Part shown: piece after piece, positions 52,956 to 63,175 of the stretch
Layout of the letters: each line of letters starts with the position of its first letter
How positions within the stretch are numbered: position 1 is the stretch's first letter
DNA from: Adiantum capillus-veneris
Taxonomy: Eukaryota > Streptophyta > Polypodiopsida > Polypodiales > Pteridaceae
Length of the DNA: 64,000 nt
Assembly: GCA_014529385.2 (NCBI GenBank)
Contig: CM043949.1
Location: forward strand, 149,215,850-149,279,849
Direction of reading: 5' to 3'
Translations under genes and position numbers: made by a program
The notes under the pieces: generated by a model
The model's input: the letters and a program-made list of their open reading frames with translations, nothing else
Databases searched by the model: none
Told to the model about the DNA's origin: nothing

Positions 52956-53729
52956 TGTTAAGTATGGAGCCTGATTTACCCTTGTAATTTTCTGTGGTAA
53001 AAGCACACATTTGTAAGGCCCCCATTATGAGGAGAAGCCATCGTGCATGAAGGAAAATCACTCACCGGAAACCAAAATTTTCACGGACAAGAATCAGGGG
53101 CAACTTTAAAGGCCTCGGTGACGGAGGCACCCGAGACTTTTTTTTCGTCGGAATATTCTTTTTCGCCGGAATATTATGGCCGGACGGCGGTCGGAAAGTG
53201 GTCAGAAAACAACCAGTCGATTGGCCGGTGGCCGGTAGTCAATGGCCGGTGGCCGGTGGTCGGAATTCAATGGCCGGTGGCCGAATTCCAAAGCGGACTT
53301 GTCTTCTCAAGGGCGGCCACACATGGGCGGATTGGAGGGTCCGATTTGGACTTATTCGCACAAGGGCGGCTACACATGGCTGTCTCTCATAAGAGAGGGC
53401 AGCCCTTTTGGCCTATAAAAGGAGGCCATTTCTACACACATTTCATAGTGTGAAGTTGATGCAACAAGGTGAGTGTGAGGTGGTGAGAGTGAAGCAAGGC
53501 GGGAGCTCCATTAAGGGTATAATCCCTTTGTAAACTACTTCTTGTTTTGAAGTACTAAAGCCATTAAGTGGCTGCTTTCCCGTGGACGTAACCCACACTG
53601 GGTGAACCACGTATATCGTGTGTACTCTCTCTCTCTCTCTCTACTCTATAATCTCGTGTATATAAATCTGTCTCTCTCCATTAAGTAATCTACTCAATTA
53701 TCTATTTAGCTACGTCTTATTTCCTAACA
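52956..53729 (+). repeat. F2 5' LTR (774 bp)
   Basis: Two TCAATGGCC units (about 53238-53285). Similar throughout to the 3' LTR. Confidence 0.95.
53414..53420 (+). promoter_or_regulatory. TATA box of F2 5' LTR
   Basis: TATAAAA in the same context as the F1 LTRs. Confidence 0.75.
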
Positions 53730-53731
53730 AC

Positions 53732-53743
53732 TGGTATCAGAGC
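53732..53743 (+). other. F2 primer-binding site (initiator tRNA-Met)
   Basis: TGGTATCAGAGC two bases after the LTR. Confidence 0.95.
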
Positions 53744-53801
53744 AAGGTTTGCTCGTAGCTAAATTATATCAAGGAAAGGATCCTTGAATTGAGTGGGAGT
53801 T

Positions 53802-54968
53802 ATGGCGGAGGAAGGGAAGCTCAAGATTGAGAAGTTCAACGGCAAAAACTACCAACATTGGAAGATGCAGATTGAAGACTATCTCTACCAGAAGGACCTC
53901 TATTTGCCACTAGGCGGTCTTGCCAAGAAGCCCGCAACAATGGCAGATGAAGCATGGATTGTCCTTGATCGAAAGGCACTGGGAACAATCCGGTTAAGCT
54001 TGGCGTCAACGGTGGCCTTCAATGTTTCGGAGATGAAGACCACGGAGGACTTGATGAAGTCACTTGACGACTTCTACGAGAAACCATCGGCATCCAATAA
54101 GGTATTTCTTATGAAGCGCTTGTTCAATCTAAAGATGGCAGAGAATGGTTCAGTTGCAGAACACCTAAATGACATTAACACAAACATAAGTCAACTTCGA
54201 TCAGTGAAAATCAATTTCGATGACGAAGTGCGAGCTCTCCTTATACTATCATCTCTATCGGATAGTTGGGACACCCTTGTGATAGCTGTAAGTAATTCTA
54301 TCTCCGGCACAAATACTCTTAAGTTTGATGATGTTGTGGATGTTCTCCTAAGCGAGGAAATGCGAAGGAGAAGCACAGGAGAATCATCAAGTGCTGCACT
54401 ATCAGTGGAAACAAGAGGAAGGCATAAGGAGAGGTTCAAAAACCAAAAGGGTCGTGATCGCTCAAGCCGGAGCAAGTCACGCACAAAGTCACTTCTTGAA
54501 TGTTGGAACTGCGGCAAGAAGGGCCACGTCAAGAAGGATTGCTGGTCTAAGAAGAAGAAGGAGACAGAGTCTCAAGACAACAAGCCAACATCGGAGGCCA
54601 ATGTGGCAGGTAAAGAAGAGCAAGATGCTCTAATTCTCTCATTAGACAATGTGTCTAATTCCTGGATAGTAGATTCCTGGGCTTCATTCCATGCGACACT
54701 ACACAAGCAACATTTCCAAGACTACACCAAAGGTAATTTTGGGTATGTATACTTGGGAGATGATGAAGCTTGTGAGATTGTCGACAAAGGTACAGTTTCT
54801 GTCAAAACTGCTAACGGAAATGAATGGAAGCTTAAAGATGTTAGGCATGTTCCTTCTCTTCGCAAAAATTTGATCTCTACAGGACAATTGGACGATGAAG
54901 GTCACAACATTGCATTCGGAAACAAACGGTGGAAGATCAAAGGGATCTTTGGTGGTTGCCAAGGGTGA
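53802..54968 (+). pseudogene. F2 gag and protease
   Basis: Starts at the ATG at 53802 (MAEEGKLKIEKFNGKNYQHW). Gag has the copia N-terminal and UBN2-type regions (DEAWIVLDRKALGTIRLSLA, MKTTEDLMKSLDDFYEKPSA) and a CCHC knuckle CWNCGKKGHVKKDCW (54500-54544). The protease motif reads WIVDSWASFHAT: the catalytic Gly is Trp (codon 54678-54680), where F1 keeps Gly. Two bases are missing at about 54937 relative to F1. This shifts the frame and ends the ORF at 54968. Confidence 0.94.
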
Positions 54969-57681
54969 AAAAGTCGGTACACTTTACTTGTGTACTGTTA
55001 GCACGCAACCTTCAGCTTGTGAAGCAACTACAGAAGTTGATAGTGCGGTGTGGCACTACCGACTTGGGCATATGAGTGCCAAAGGAATGCAAATCCTTCA
55101 AACAAAGAAGCTTCTACCAGGTTTGAAAGAAGTGGACTTAGAGTTCTGTGAAGATTGTGTTTATGGTAAACAAACGAGGGTAAAATTTCAAAAATCAGGA
55201 AATGAAAGAAAAAATTAAAAACTTGAGTTGGTTCATTCTGATGTTTGGGGTCCTGCAAGTACACCATCACTTGGTGGCTCATTGTACTATGTAGCATTCA
55301 TAGACGATGCGACTAGAAAAACATGGGTTTATGTCATGAAGAATAAATCTGATGTATTTTCCATATTTCAAAGGTGGAAAGCCTTTGTGAAGAATGAAAC
55401 AGGTACAAAGGTTAAATGCCTCAGATCCGACAATGGAGGCGAATATTGTAGCCAAGCTTTTGAAAGCTTTTGTGCTAGCAATGGCATTCGGAGGCAAAGG
55501 ACAACCCCAAGGACACCTCAACAAAATGGGATTTTGGAAAGGATGAACAGGACAATCATGGAACGAGCACGAAGCATGCGGCTACATGTAGGCCTACCCC
55601 TTGAGATTTGGGCGAAAGCTGTAAGTATGTCTGTGTACTTAATCAATCGGTCACCCTCAACGGCATTGGATGGGGGAGTTCCAGAAGAGGCAAGGACAGG
55701 TAAACCAGTGAATTATGCATTTCTCAAAGTGTTTGGGTGTGAGGCTTTCATGCACATAGATAGAAGCCTAAGATCAAAGCTAGATGCAAAGTCCAAAAAG
55801 TGTTTCTTCATTGGCTATGGAGAAGGAGACTTTGGGTATCGCCTATGGAATCCTGAAGATGGTAAAATCTTAAGGAGTAGGGATGTAATTTTTAACAAAC
55901 AAAAGATGTACAAAGATTACTTGGAAAGAAAACAAAAAAAGGAAACAGGTAATGAGTACATGGAGCTTGAGGATGGTGAAGACTCAAGGACTGCAAACAG
56001 TGACAATGTGCAACAACGTCAACCAAATGAGGAGCCTCAACCTATTCCCCGAAGATCTACAAGAGCAAGTAGACCTCAAGAAAGGTTTGTTCCTTCCTTC
56101 AACCATCTCTTGATCTCAGATTCTGGAGAGCCGGAATCATATGAAGAAGCTATGCAACATGAATCCAAAGAAGAATGGACGAAGAGCATGCAAGTGGAGA
56201 TGGACTCACTACATCGCAACCAAACATGGGAGTTGGTTGACTTGCCTAAAGGTAAGCGGGCATTTCAAAACAAATGGGTGTACAAGCTGAAGGAAGAAGA
56301 AGGTGGGAAGAAAAGGTACAAGTCTAGGCTTGTGGTAAAAGGTTTTTCTCAAAAGAAAGGTATTGACTTCAATGAAATATTTTCTCCTGTTGTAAAAATG
56401 AACTCAATTAGGCTTGTCTTAAGCCTTGTGGCTGCTCATGATCTAAATCTCGAGCAAATGGATGTAAATACGGCATTCCCTCATGGTGACTTAGAGGAGG
56501 AAATCTACATGCTTCAACCAAAGGGGTATGAAGTAAAAGGTAAGGAGAAAATGGTTTGCAGATTAAATAAGAGCTTGTATGGTTTAAAGCAAGCATCAAG
56601 ACAATGGTACTTGAAGTTTGATCGATGGATGTTGGATCATGGATTCACAAGATGCAACTTTGATCACTGCGTCTACACGGAGAATTTGGGAGATGGGAAA
56701 TTCATCATCCTAATGTTGTATGTTGATGACATGTTGATTGCAAGTGCTAACATGCAGAACATCAAAGACCTAAAAGAGGAGCTGTCCAAATCTTTTTCAA
56801 TGAAAGATTTAGGTGCTGCAAAGAGGATACTTGGTATGAAAATATCAAGGGATAGGACGAAGAAGACAATAAAGCTATCTCAAGAAGATTACATCAAGAA
56901 GGTACTAGAAAGGTTTGCAATGCAAAATGCAAAACCAGTTTCTACACCTTTGGCTGGTCATTTTAAACTAATGAAGGATATGTGTCCAAAGACACAAGAG
57001 GAGATAGCCTATATGTCTAAAGTTCCATATGCTGCAGCGGTAGGTTCTCTAATGTATGATATGGTCTGGACAAGGCCAGAGATTGCACATGCAGTGGGAG
57101 TTGTGAGTAGGTTCATGGACAACCCAGGTAAAGAGCATTGGCAAGCTGTGAAGTGGATACTTAGGTATCTAAAAGGGACAACAACAAATGCTTTGTATTT
57201 TGGAGGAACTGATATTTTTCTAGAAGGGTATGCTGATGCAGATATGGCAGGTGACAAAGATACTCGAAGGAGCACTACTGGCTATGTGTTCACGGTTGGA
57301 GGAACAGCACTAAGCTGGGCTTCAAAGCTGCAGAAAGTGGTTTCACTTTCTACCACGGAAGCAGAGTATGTAGCAATGACGGAGGCAAGCAAAGAAATTA
57401 TGTGGCTTCACAGATTCTTAGAAGAGCTTAGATTCAAACAAGACAATTGTGTCTTGTACAGTGATAGCGAAAGTGCTATCCATCTTGCGAAGAACTCAGC
57501 CTTTCATTCAAGGACAAAGCACATTGAGGTGAGATATCACTTCATACGCAGTCTTTTGGAAGAGGGACAAATAAAGCTAGGAAAGGTGCATACAAGTGAA
57601 AATCCTGCAGACATGTTTACAAAGGTGGTCAACAAGGAGAAGTTGAGCTTTTGCTCATCTTCAATCGGCATTCAAGGATAA
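54938..57681 (+). pseudogene. F2 integrase, RT and RNase H
   Basis: The frame after the 2-bp deletion runs through the integrase zinc domain (WHYRLGHMSAKGMQIL, CEDCVYGKQTR) to a single stop at 55216-55218. It is then open to 57681. Integrase core: FIDDATRKTWVYVM, LRSDNGGEYCSQAF, PQQNGILERMN (D, D and E kept). RT: NKWVYKLKEEEGGKKRYKSR, LYGLKQASRQWYLKF, MLYVDDMLIAS (56719-56730). RNase H: GYADADMAGDKDTRR, LSTTEAEYVAMTEASKEI, SDSESAIHLAKN. Apart from the one stop, all polymerase and integrase motifs look intact. Products would act in a cytoplasmic particle and then the nucleus. Confidence 0.95.
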
Positions 57682-57730
57682 GAAGCCAGAATGGAAAGCA
57701 GTCATAGGTTTGGTTTGGAGATCAGTCTCC

Positions 57731-57741
57731 AAGTGGGTGAT
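57731..57741 (+). other. F2 polypurine tract
   Basis: AAGTGGGTGAT before the 3' LTR. Confidence 0.75.
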
Positions 57742-58500
57742 TGTTAAGTATGGAGCCTGATTTACCCTTGTAATTTTCTGTGGTAAAAGCGCACATTTGT
57801 AAGGCCCCCATTATGAGGAGAAGCCATCTTGCGTGAAGGAAAATCACTCACCGGAAACCAAAATTTTCACGGACAAGAATGAGGGGCAACTTTAAAGGCC
57901 CCCGAGACTTTTATTTTGCCGGAATATTCTTTTTCGCTGGAATATTATGGCCGGACGGCGGCCGGAAAGTGCTCGGAAAACAACGAGTCGATTGGCCGGT
58001 GGCCGGTAGTCAATGGCCGGTGGCTAGTGGTCAGAATTCAATGGCCGGTGGCCGAATTCAAAAGCGGACTTGTCTTCTCAAGGGCGGCCACACATGGGCG
58101 GATTGGAGGGTCCGATTTCGACTTATTCGCACAAGGGCGGCTACACATGGCTGTCTCTCATAAGAGAGGGCAGCCCTTTTGGCCTATAAAAGGAGGCCAT
58201 TTCTACACACATTTCATAGTGTGAAGTTGATGCAACAAGGTGAGTGTGAGGTGGTGAGAGTGAAGCAAGGCGGGAGCTCCATTAAGGGTATAATCCCTTT
58301 GTAAACTACTTCTTGTTTTGAAGTACTAAAGCCATTGAGTGGCTACTTTCCCATGGACGTAGCCCACATTGGGTGAACCACGTATATCGTGTGTACTCTC
58401 TCTCTCTCTCTCTACTCTATACTCTCGTGTATATAAATCTGTCTCTCTCCATTAAGTAATCTAGTCAATTATCTATTTAGCTACGTCTTATTTCCTAACA
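57742..58500 (+). repeat. F2 3' LTR (759 bp)
   Basis: Two TCAATGGCC units (about 58010-58060); TATA box at 58185-58191. Confidence 0.95.
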
Positions 58501-58505
58501 GTGGT
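58501..58505. repeat. F2 target-site duplication, right (GTGGT)
   Basis: Directly after CCTAACA. The joined target matches the other Gyp-G LTR at about 37855. Confidence 0.94.
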
Positions 58506-59681
58506 GGTATTATAGATAGATAATGAGAGATAGAGATAGAGTTAGAGACAACTATTGGACTAGATATGCAAATAAAAGTAAAACTAGCAACATATACCTC
58601 ACATGAGAGCAATCGCCACCACTTTAATGGAGAGAGAAGATGAGGCAAGACTTCAGCCTTTCTTCAAGAGAAAGTGTGGCACTAAGATGAGTGTGTCACT
58701 ATGGAATTGAGCTTTTCTCACTCACTCATAACTTGCCCCAATGATGAGAAGGTTTCCCTTTTTATAGGTGAGGGAGCCATGTTTTACATAATCACTTGAT
58801 TAGGCTAAAGAGTTAGCCCAAATCAAATGTTCTTTGGATATTTCTTAAAATGGGAAATATTAGGACTCAAAATGTCATGAAGTTCAGCATCTTTGGTGAT
58901 CGTTGAGGCTCCATGTGGGTGCATGATGTATGTGGGCCCCACCTAGGCATCTTCTATGTGGCTCCAGCAGGGGGTCCCAACTTGTGTGTCTTGTTTTTCA
59001 AGGCATCTTTGAGGTGTCACATTCACATGCTTGTGTCTTTTATCCTAAAAATATCTTATTTTATGGAAAAAGACCAAGATTATCTCTTTTTACTTGATTC
59101 ACCTGTTTACCATCTCTTCTTGCAGTGTAGTTGTGAGAGGGTTTTTTATTGGTTTCCCTGTAACTTTTGACCTGTAACTCGGATTGACATGCTTCAAAAG
59201 GCAAAATTGGCCTACTAAAAGAGCTTGACTTGGTTTTTTCCTTTTCTCCATGCCCCTAGGTCAGGATTTTCAAATTGGGATGGTCCAAGAAGCTTTGGAT
59301 CTTCCTTTTCATAAAGTCTTCTAGTAGGCCCTAATTCCCTCTTCTATGTATCCAAGAAGGTATGCATTATTGAAGGGTTATATTATTAAATAAATGTGAA
59401 AAGAAAAAAATAATTTATATATGGTAGGATATAGCTGAGATATTAGAAGAAATATACAAATGCTTTTCCCCAGACAAAAAGAAGCACAATCATTGATACT
59501 TCTCTTGCAATACTTTCTAATAGTAATGTAAATTTATATTACTTCAAAGGTCATACTAAGGTATGGTAGAAAGCTTTTATTTATGCATATGAGTATTATA
59601 TGAAATATACTTATGCATCAAAAAGCCACAAGATAAATCGTTTAATACCCATTCCCACTATATACGTGCCACAGCACGACA

Positions 59682-59685
59682 ACGT
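59682..59685. repeat. Gyp-G target-site duplication, right (ACGT)
   Basis: Follows the LTR end CACGACA; pairs with 36858-36861. Confidence 0.8.
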
Positions 59686-60765
59686 GCAAATAGAAATTGG
59701 TCACTCTTGCATGGGGGGAGATTGTACCCAATGCTTATGTCTTATTCCCCTCTCCTCTCTCCTCTCTCATCATGCCAGCGTAGCACTTTGCTCTAGGAGG
59801 TACGTCTGCACGCTCTCTCTCTCTCTCTGACTTTATCTCATTCTCGTCTCTCTCTACTCGCATTTAGCTGGACTATGGATTTGTGCAAGTCGTCAGGTAT
59901 GCAGGTTTTTTTCATTTATGGCTTGCAGCGTGTTATTTTGGTATTTTGCAGAGCTTTTCACGCTTTTATTTGTAGCAAAAAGAATACCTTTACTTACATG
60001 AAATGGCCCTTTTTTCTTCAAAAAATTATTCAATTTTCTCTAAAATCAATTTAAAAATCCCTTATGTTAATATAATCCTTTTAAAATGCTAAAATATTTG
60101 CAATTAAAAACACCAATTATTAAAACTCACATGGTAACTTTCACTTTGGAAAAGGGTTTGTAGAGAGAGAAAAACGCTTTTTAGCTACAGAAAAGGTTTA
60201 GAAAGACTTTGGAGGGTGGAAAATGATGTTTTCAAGGTTTTTGGAACAAAACTTTTTTTTGGGTTTTTTAACGCACATTTTTTACTTTTGGAGGTCTAAA
60301 ATGCTTTTTTGACCATAAAATAGGTTTGGAGGCCTTTTAAGGAGGGAAAATTTTGAAATTCTTTTTTTTTAAAATTCATTTTTTTAAAAATTCATTTTTT
60401 TTTAAAATTCATTTTTTAAAAAAAATTCATTTTTTTTAAAATTCAAATTTTTAGTGTGTTTCTAAATCGGGGCCAAAAAGTGGGGGAAAAGAGGCTAAAG
60501 TGCCCCCCCCCCCATCCCTTTCCCCTAGCCACGCCCCTTACCTTTTCACTAGATAAGAGGCCAACCAGAGATGTAATTCTCCCTACTTTTTTAAGGGTAT
60601 AGAGTGTGTCCACCACCCTCTTCCTTCTCACTAGGTAAGAGGACAACAAGAGGTGTAAGGCTACCATGTCTCCCTACTTTTTTGGAGTGTGTCCACCACC
60701 CACTTCCTATTGGTTGGCCTCTAGTTAACCTTAATTCCAAAGAGCCCCTAGAGGGTTTGGCCCCG
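59682..60765 (+). repeat. Repeat D2, right part
   Basis: Continues D2 after Gyp-G. Matches 62130-63175 (GGGGGGAGATTG, CATGCCAGCGTAGCACT, CTAGAGGGTT). Contains a short CT run (59812-59828), T-rich runs and a 10-12-base C run near 60505. The 30-bp end joins D3 directly. Confidence 0.85.
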
Positions 60766-62261
60766 ATTGTCACATTGCAGTCGCGTCTGCTGCGTTGCAA
60801 CCGCAGGTAAGAGCTCTACGCTTTGACATAACCATTTCATGGTATTTTGTAGCGTTTGGCGTGGTCGACCCGCGGCCTAGTTTCATCATAAGTAGGAATT
60901 TACACTACAAAATCAAAACTAAAGTATAGGCGGGGTATTGGGACATCATTACTAAGCATTTAGATGCATTCTGGGTCGAAAACGACTAGGTCAAAAACTC
61001 ACTGCTGTTAATAATCGCAATTTTTGCACTTGCGATTTTTGCACTTGCCCTAAAGTGAGATTTGAGACCATAAGCATGTGTACTTAGATGTTATAAATAT
61101 GTCCTAGAAGTTTCATTACGTTTGGATGTCGTTTAATGCTGTAATGGATGTGATTTGTTTGCCGATGAGCGATTGGCTTTTGTTGATTTATTTCATTTGA
61201 GTGTAGCCTAAGTTAGATGCGAGTTGTTTGTTGTTTTCCAAGAGATTGATAGCCTCTTGTAGCCTCTATGAACTAGTCGAGTCAGGTTCGTTCCATGGAT
61301 TGATAAGTATATTCGTGGTTGTCGCTATGTCTGCAATAAGATAGGAGTGAGGTTAGACACCTTTCCCACAACGATATTGAACCATTATTATAACTTTGGC
61401 TAGACAGCGATAATCTCCTCGTTAGTGATTTTTAAATAATTTATTTGCTACTAGTCTCTCTTCTTGCCACAAGTAGTCAAAATTTTTTAACAATACCAAA
61501 TGAAAATTCGTCAAACCGATTTAGGCATCACATCTTATTGGTGTAGATTTATCGATTTAGGAAATACCTACCACAGGGTTATGCTCAGTGGCCGGCTACC
61601 ACTGTCCTTAGTATAATTTTGCTACATGGTATATGTTGGAAGATATTTACATTTGGATTTGGAATGGGTATATGATGATGTTTTTCAGAAGAGTATTTAT
61701 GGAATGGGACTTGAGATTGATAAGAAACAATTATTGAATGATGAGTGTGACCAATCATATGGGGTATGACATATATTGCTTATTCTAGTGGTTGGGACAC
61801 TAGTGTAGGTAGTATGTGCATGATGGCAGGCATAAGAAATGTTGTTTAGTTTCATAATTTTTCTTTTACTATGTGATATTTTTGACACAGGACAACTACA
61901 CAAGGCGCTTGTGTTTTACTATGTAATATTTTTTTCCTTTTACTATGTAATATTATTACTATTTATTACAACTGCCATGTGGAAAAGACTTGACTGATCT
62001 AGGCCTATCCAAATGGATATATATTTTATGTACATTTTATTATTCAATTCCTATTTTATGAGCTTTGGCCATTAATGACCGACCGGCCAATTTGTACTCA
62101 CTTTTACCATTCAAGAAATCTATTAAGTAAATACGTGCAAGAGGAAATTGGTTACTCTTGCACGGGGGGAGATTGCACCCAATGCTTATGTCTTCTTCCC
62201 CTCTCCTCTCTTCTCTCTCGTCATGCCAGCGTAGCACTCCGCTCGAGGAGGTGCGTCTGCA

Positions 62262-62328
<67 letters not shown>

Positions 62329-63175
62329 TATCTCATTCTCTGTCTCTCTCTGCTTGCATTTAGCTAGACTATGGATTTGTGGGAGTCGTAAGGTATGCAT
62401 ATTTATTCGTTTATGGCTTGCAATGTGCTATTTTGGTATTTGCAGAGCTTTTTTCACTTTTATTTGTAGCAAAAAGAATCCCGTTACTTACATGAAATGA
62501 CCCTTTTTTCTTCAAAAAATTATGGATTTTTCTCTAAAATTAAAAAAAAAATCCCTTATGTTAATATAATCCTTTTAAAATGTTAAAATCTTTGCAATTA
62601 AAAACCCCATTCATTAGAACTTACATGGTAACTTTCACTTTGAAAAAGGGTTTGTAGAGAGAGAAAACCATTTTTTAGCTACAGAATAGGTTTAGAAAGA
62701 CTTAGGAGGGTGGAAAATGATGTTTTGAAGGTTTTTGGAAAAAAATATTTTTTGGGGTTTTTAGCGCACATTTTTTACTTTTGGAGGTCAAAAATGCTTT
62801 TTTGACCATAAAATAGGTTTGAAGTCCTTTTAAGGAGGAAAGATTTTTTTTTAAAAAAATCCAAATTTTTAGTGTATTTCTAAATCGAGGCCAAAAAGTG
62901 GGGGAAAAAAGGTTCAAGTGCCCCCCCCCATCCCTTTCCCCTAGCCACCTCCCTTACCTTTTCACTAGGTAAGAGGCCAACGAGAGGTGTCAGTCTCCTT
63001 ACTTTTTAAAGGGTATAGAGTGTGTCCGCCACCCTCTTCCTTCTCAATAGGTAAGAGGCCAATTACAAGAGGTGTACGGCTACCCTGTTTCCCTACTTTT
63101 TTAGAGTGTGTCCACCACCCACTTCCTATTGGTTGGCCTCTAGTTAACCTTAATCCCAAAGAGCCCCTAGAGGGT
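60766..63175 (+). repeat. Repeat D3, full copy (about 2.4 kb)
   Basis: Runs from ATTGTCACATTGCAGTCGCG to CCCCTAGAGGGTT, in direct tandem with D2. It retains the empty Gyp-G target (AAATACGTGCAA, about 62130). No domain-bearing ORF. It contains GCAGGTAAGAG near its start, which resembles a splice donor, and a long CT run. No LTR hallmarks were found. Confidence 0.85.
62264..62323. repeat. CT microsatellite in D3
   Basis: About 30 CT units; the aligned run in D2 has 8. Confidence 0.97.

Larger units (their letters stand above)
52956..58500 (+). mobile_element. F2, nearly intact Ty1/copia retrotransposon in the Gyp-G 5' LTR
   Basis: LTRs 52956-53729 and 57742-58500, perfect target duplication GTGGT (52951-52955, 58501-58505), tRNA-Met primer site, and gag-pol with three visible lesions. 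It is the best preserved coding element in the window. Protein order is gag, knuckle, protease, integrase, RT, RNase H. Confidence 0.96.
36862..59681 (-). mobile_element. Gyp-G, Ty3/gypsy retrotransposon with long LTRs, interrupted by F1, F2 and K
   Basis: Both outer edges are fixed by LTR ends (TGTCAAG, ...CGACA), a 4-bp target duplication and the empty-site copy D3. The minus-strand order is 5' LTR, tRNA-Trp-type primer site, gag, protease, RT, RNase H, integrase, polypurine tract, 3' LTR. F1 lies in the short leader and F2 in the 5' LTR. The coding region (39015-44891) is long but has about one stop or frameshift per domain. There is no chromodomain; the integrase tail is acidic. The two LTRs agree at both ends but differ in the middle. 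Confidence 0.92.
50325..59681 (-). repeat. Gyp-G 5' LTR, interrupted by F2 and carrying extra sequence K
   Basis: Starts TGTCAAG next to the primer site and ends CGACA at 59681. F2 occupies 52956-58500. Without F2 the LTR is about 3.8 kb, against 2.1 kb for its partner. The surplus is 50525-52923. Confidence 0.85.

Noticed and set aside
62075-62500. 141-codon plus-strand ORF in repeat D3
   Set aside because: Its core is the CT microsatellite; the aligned D2 copy does not keep the ORF.
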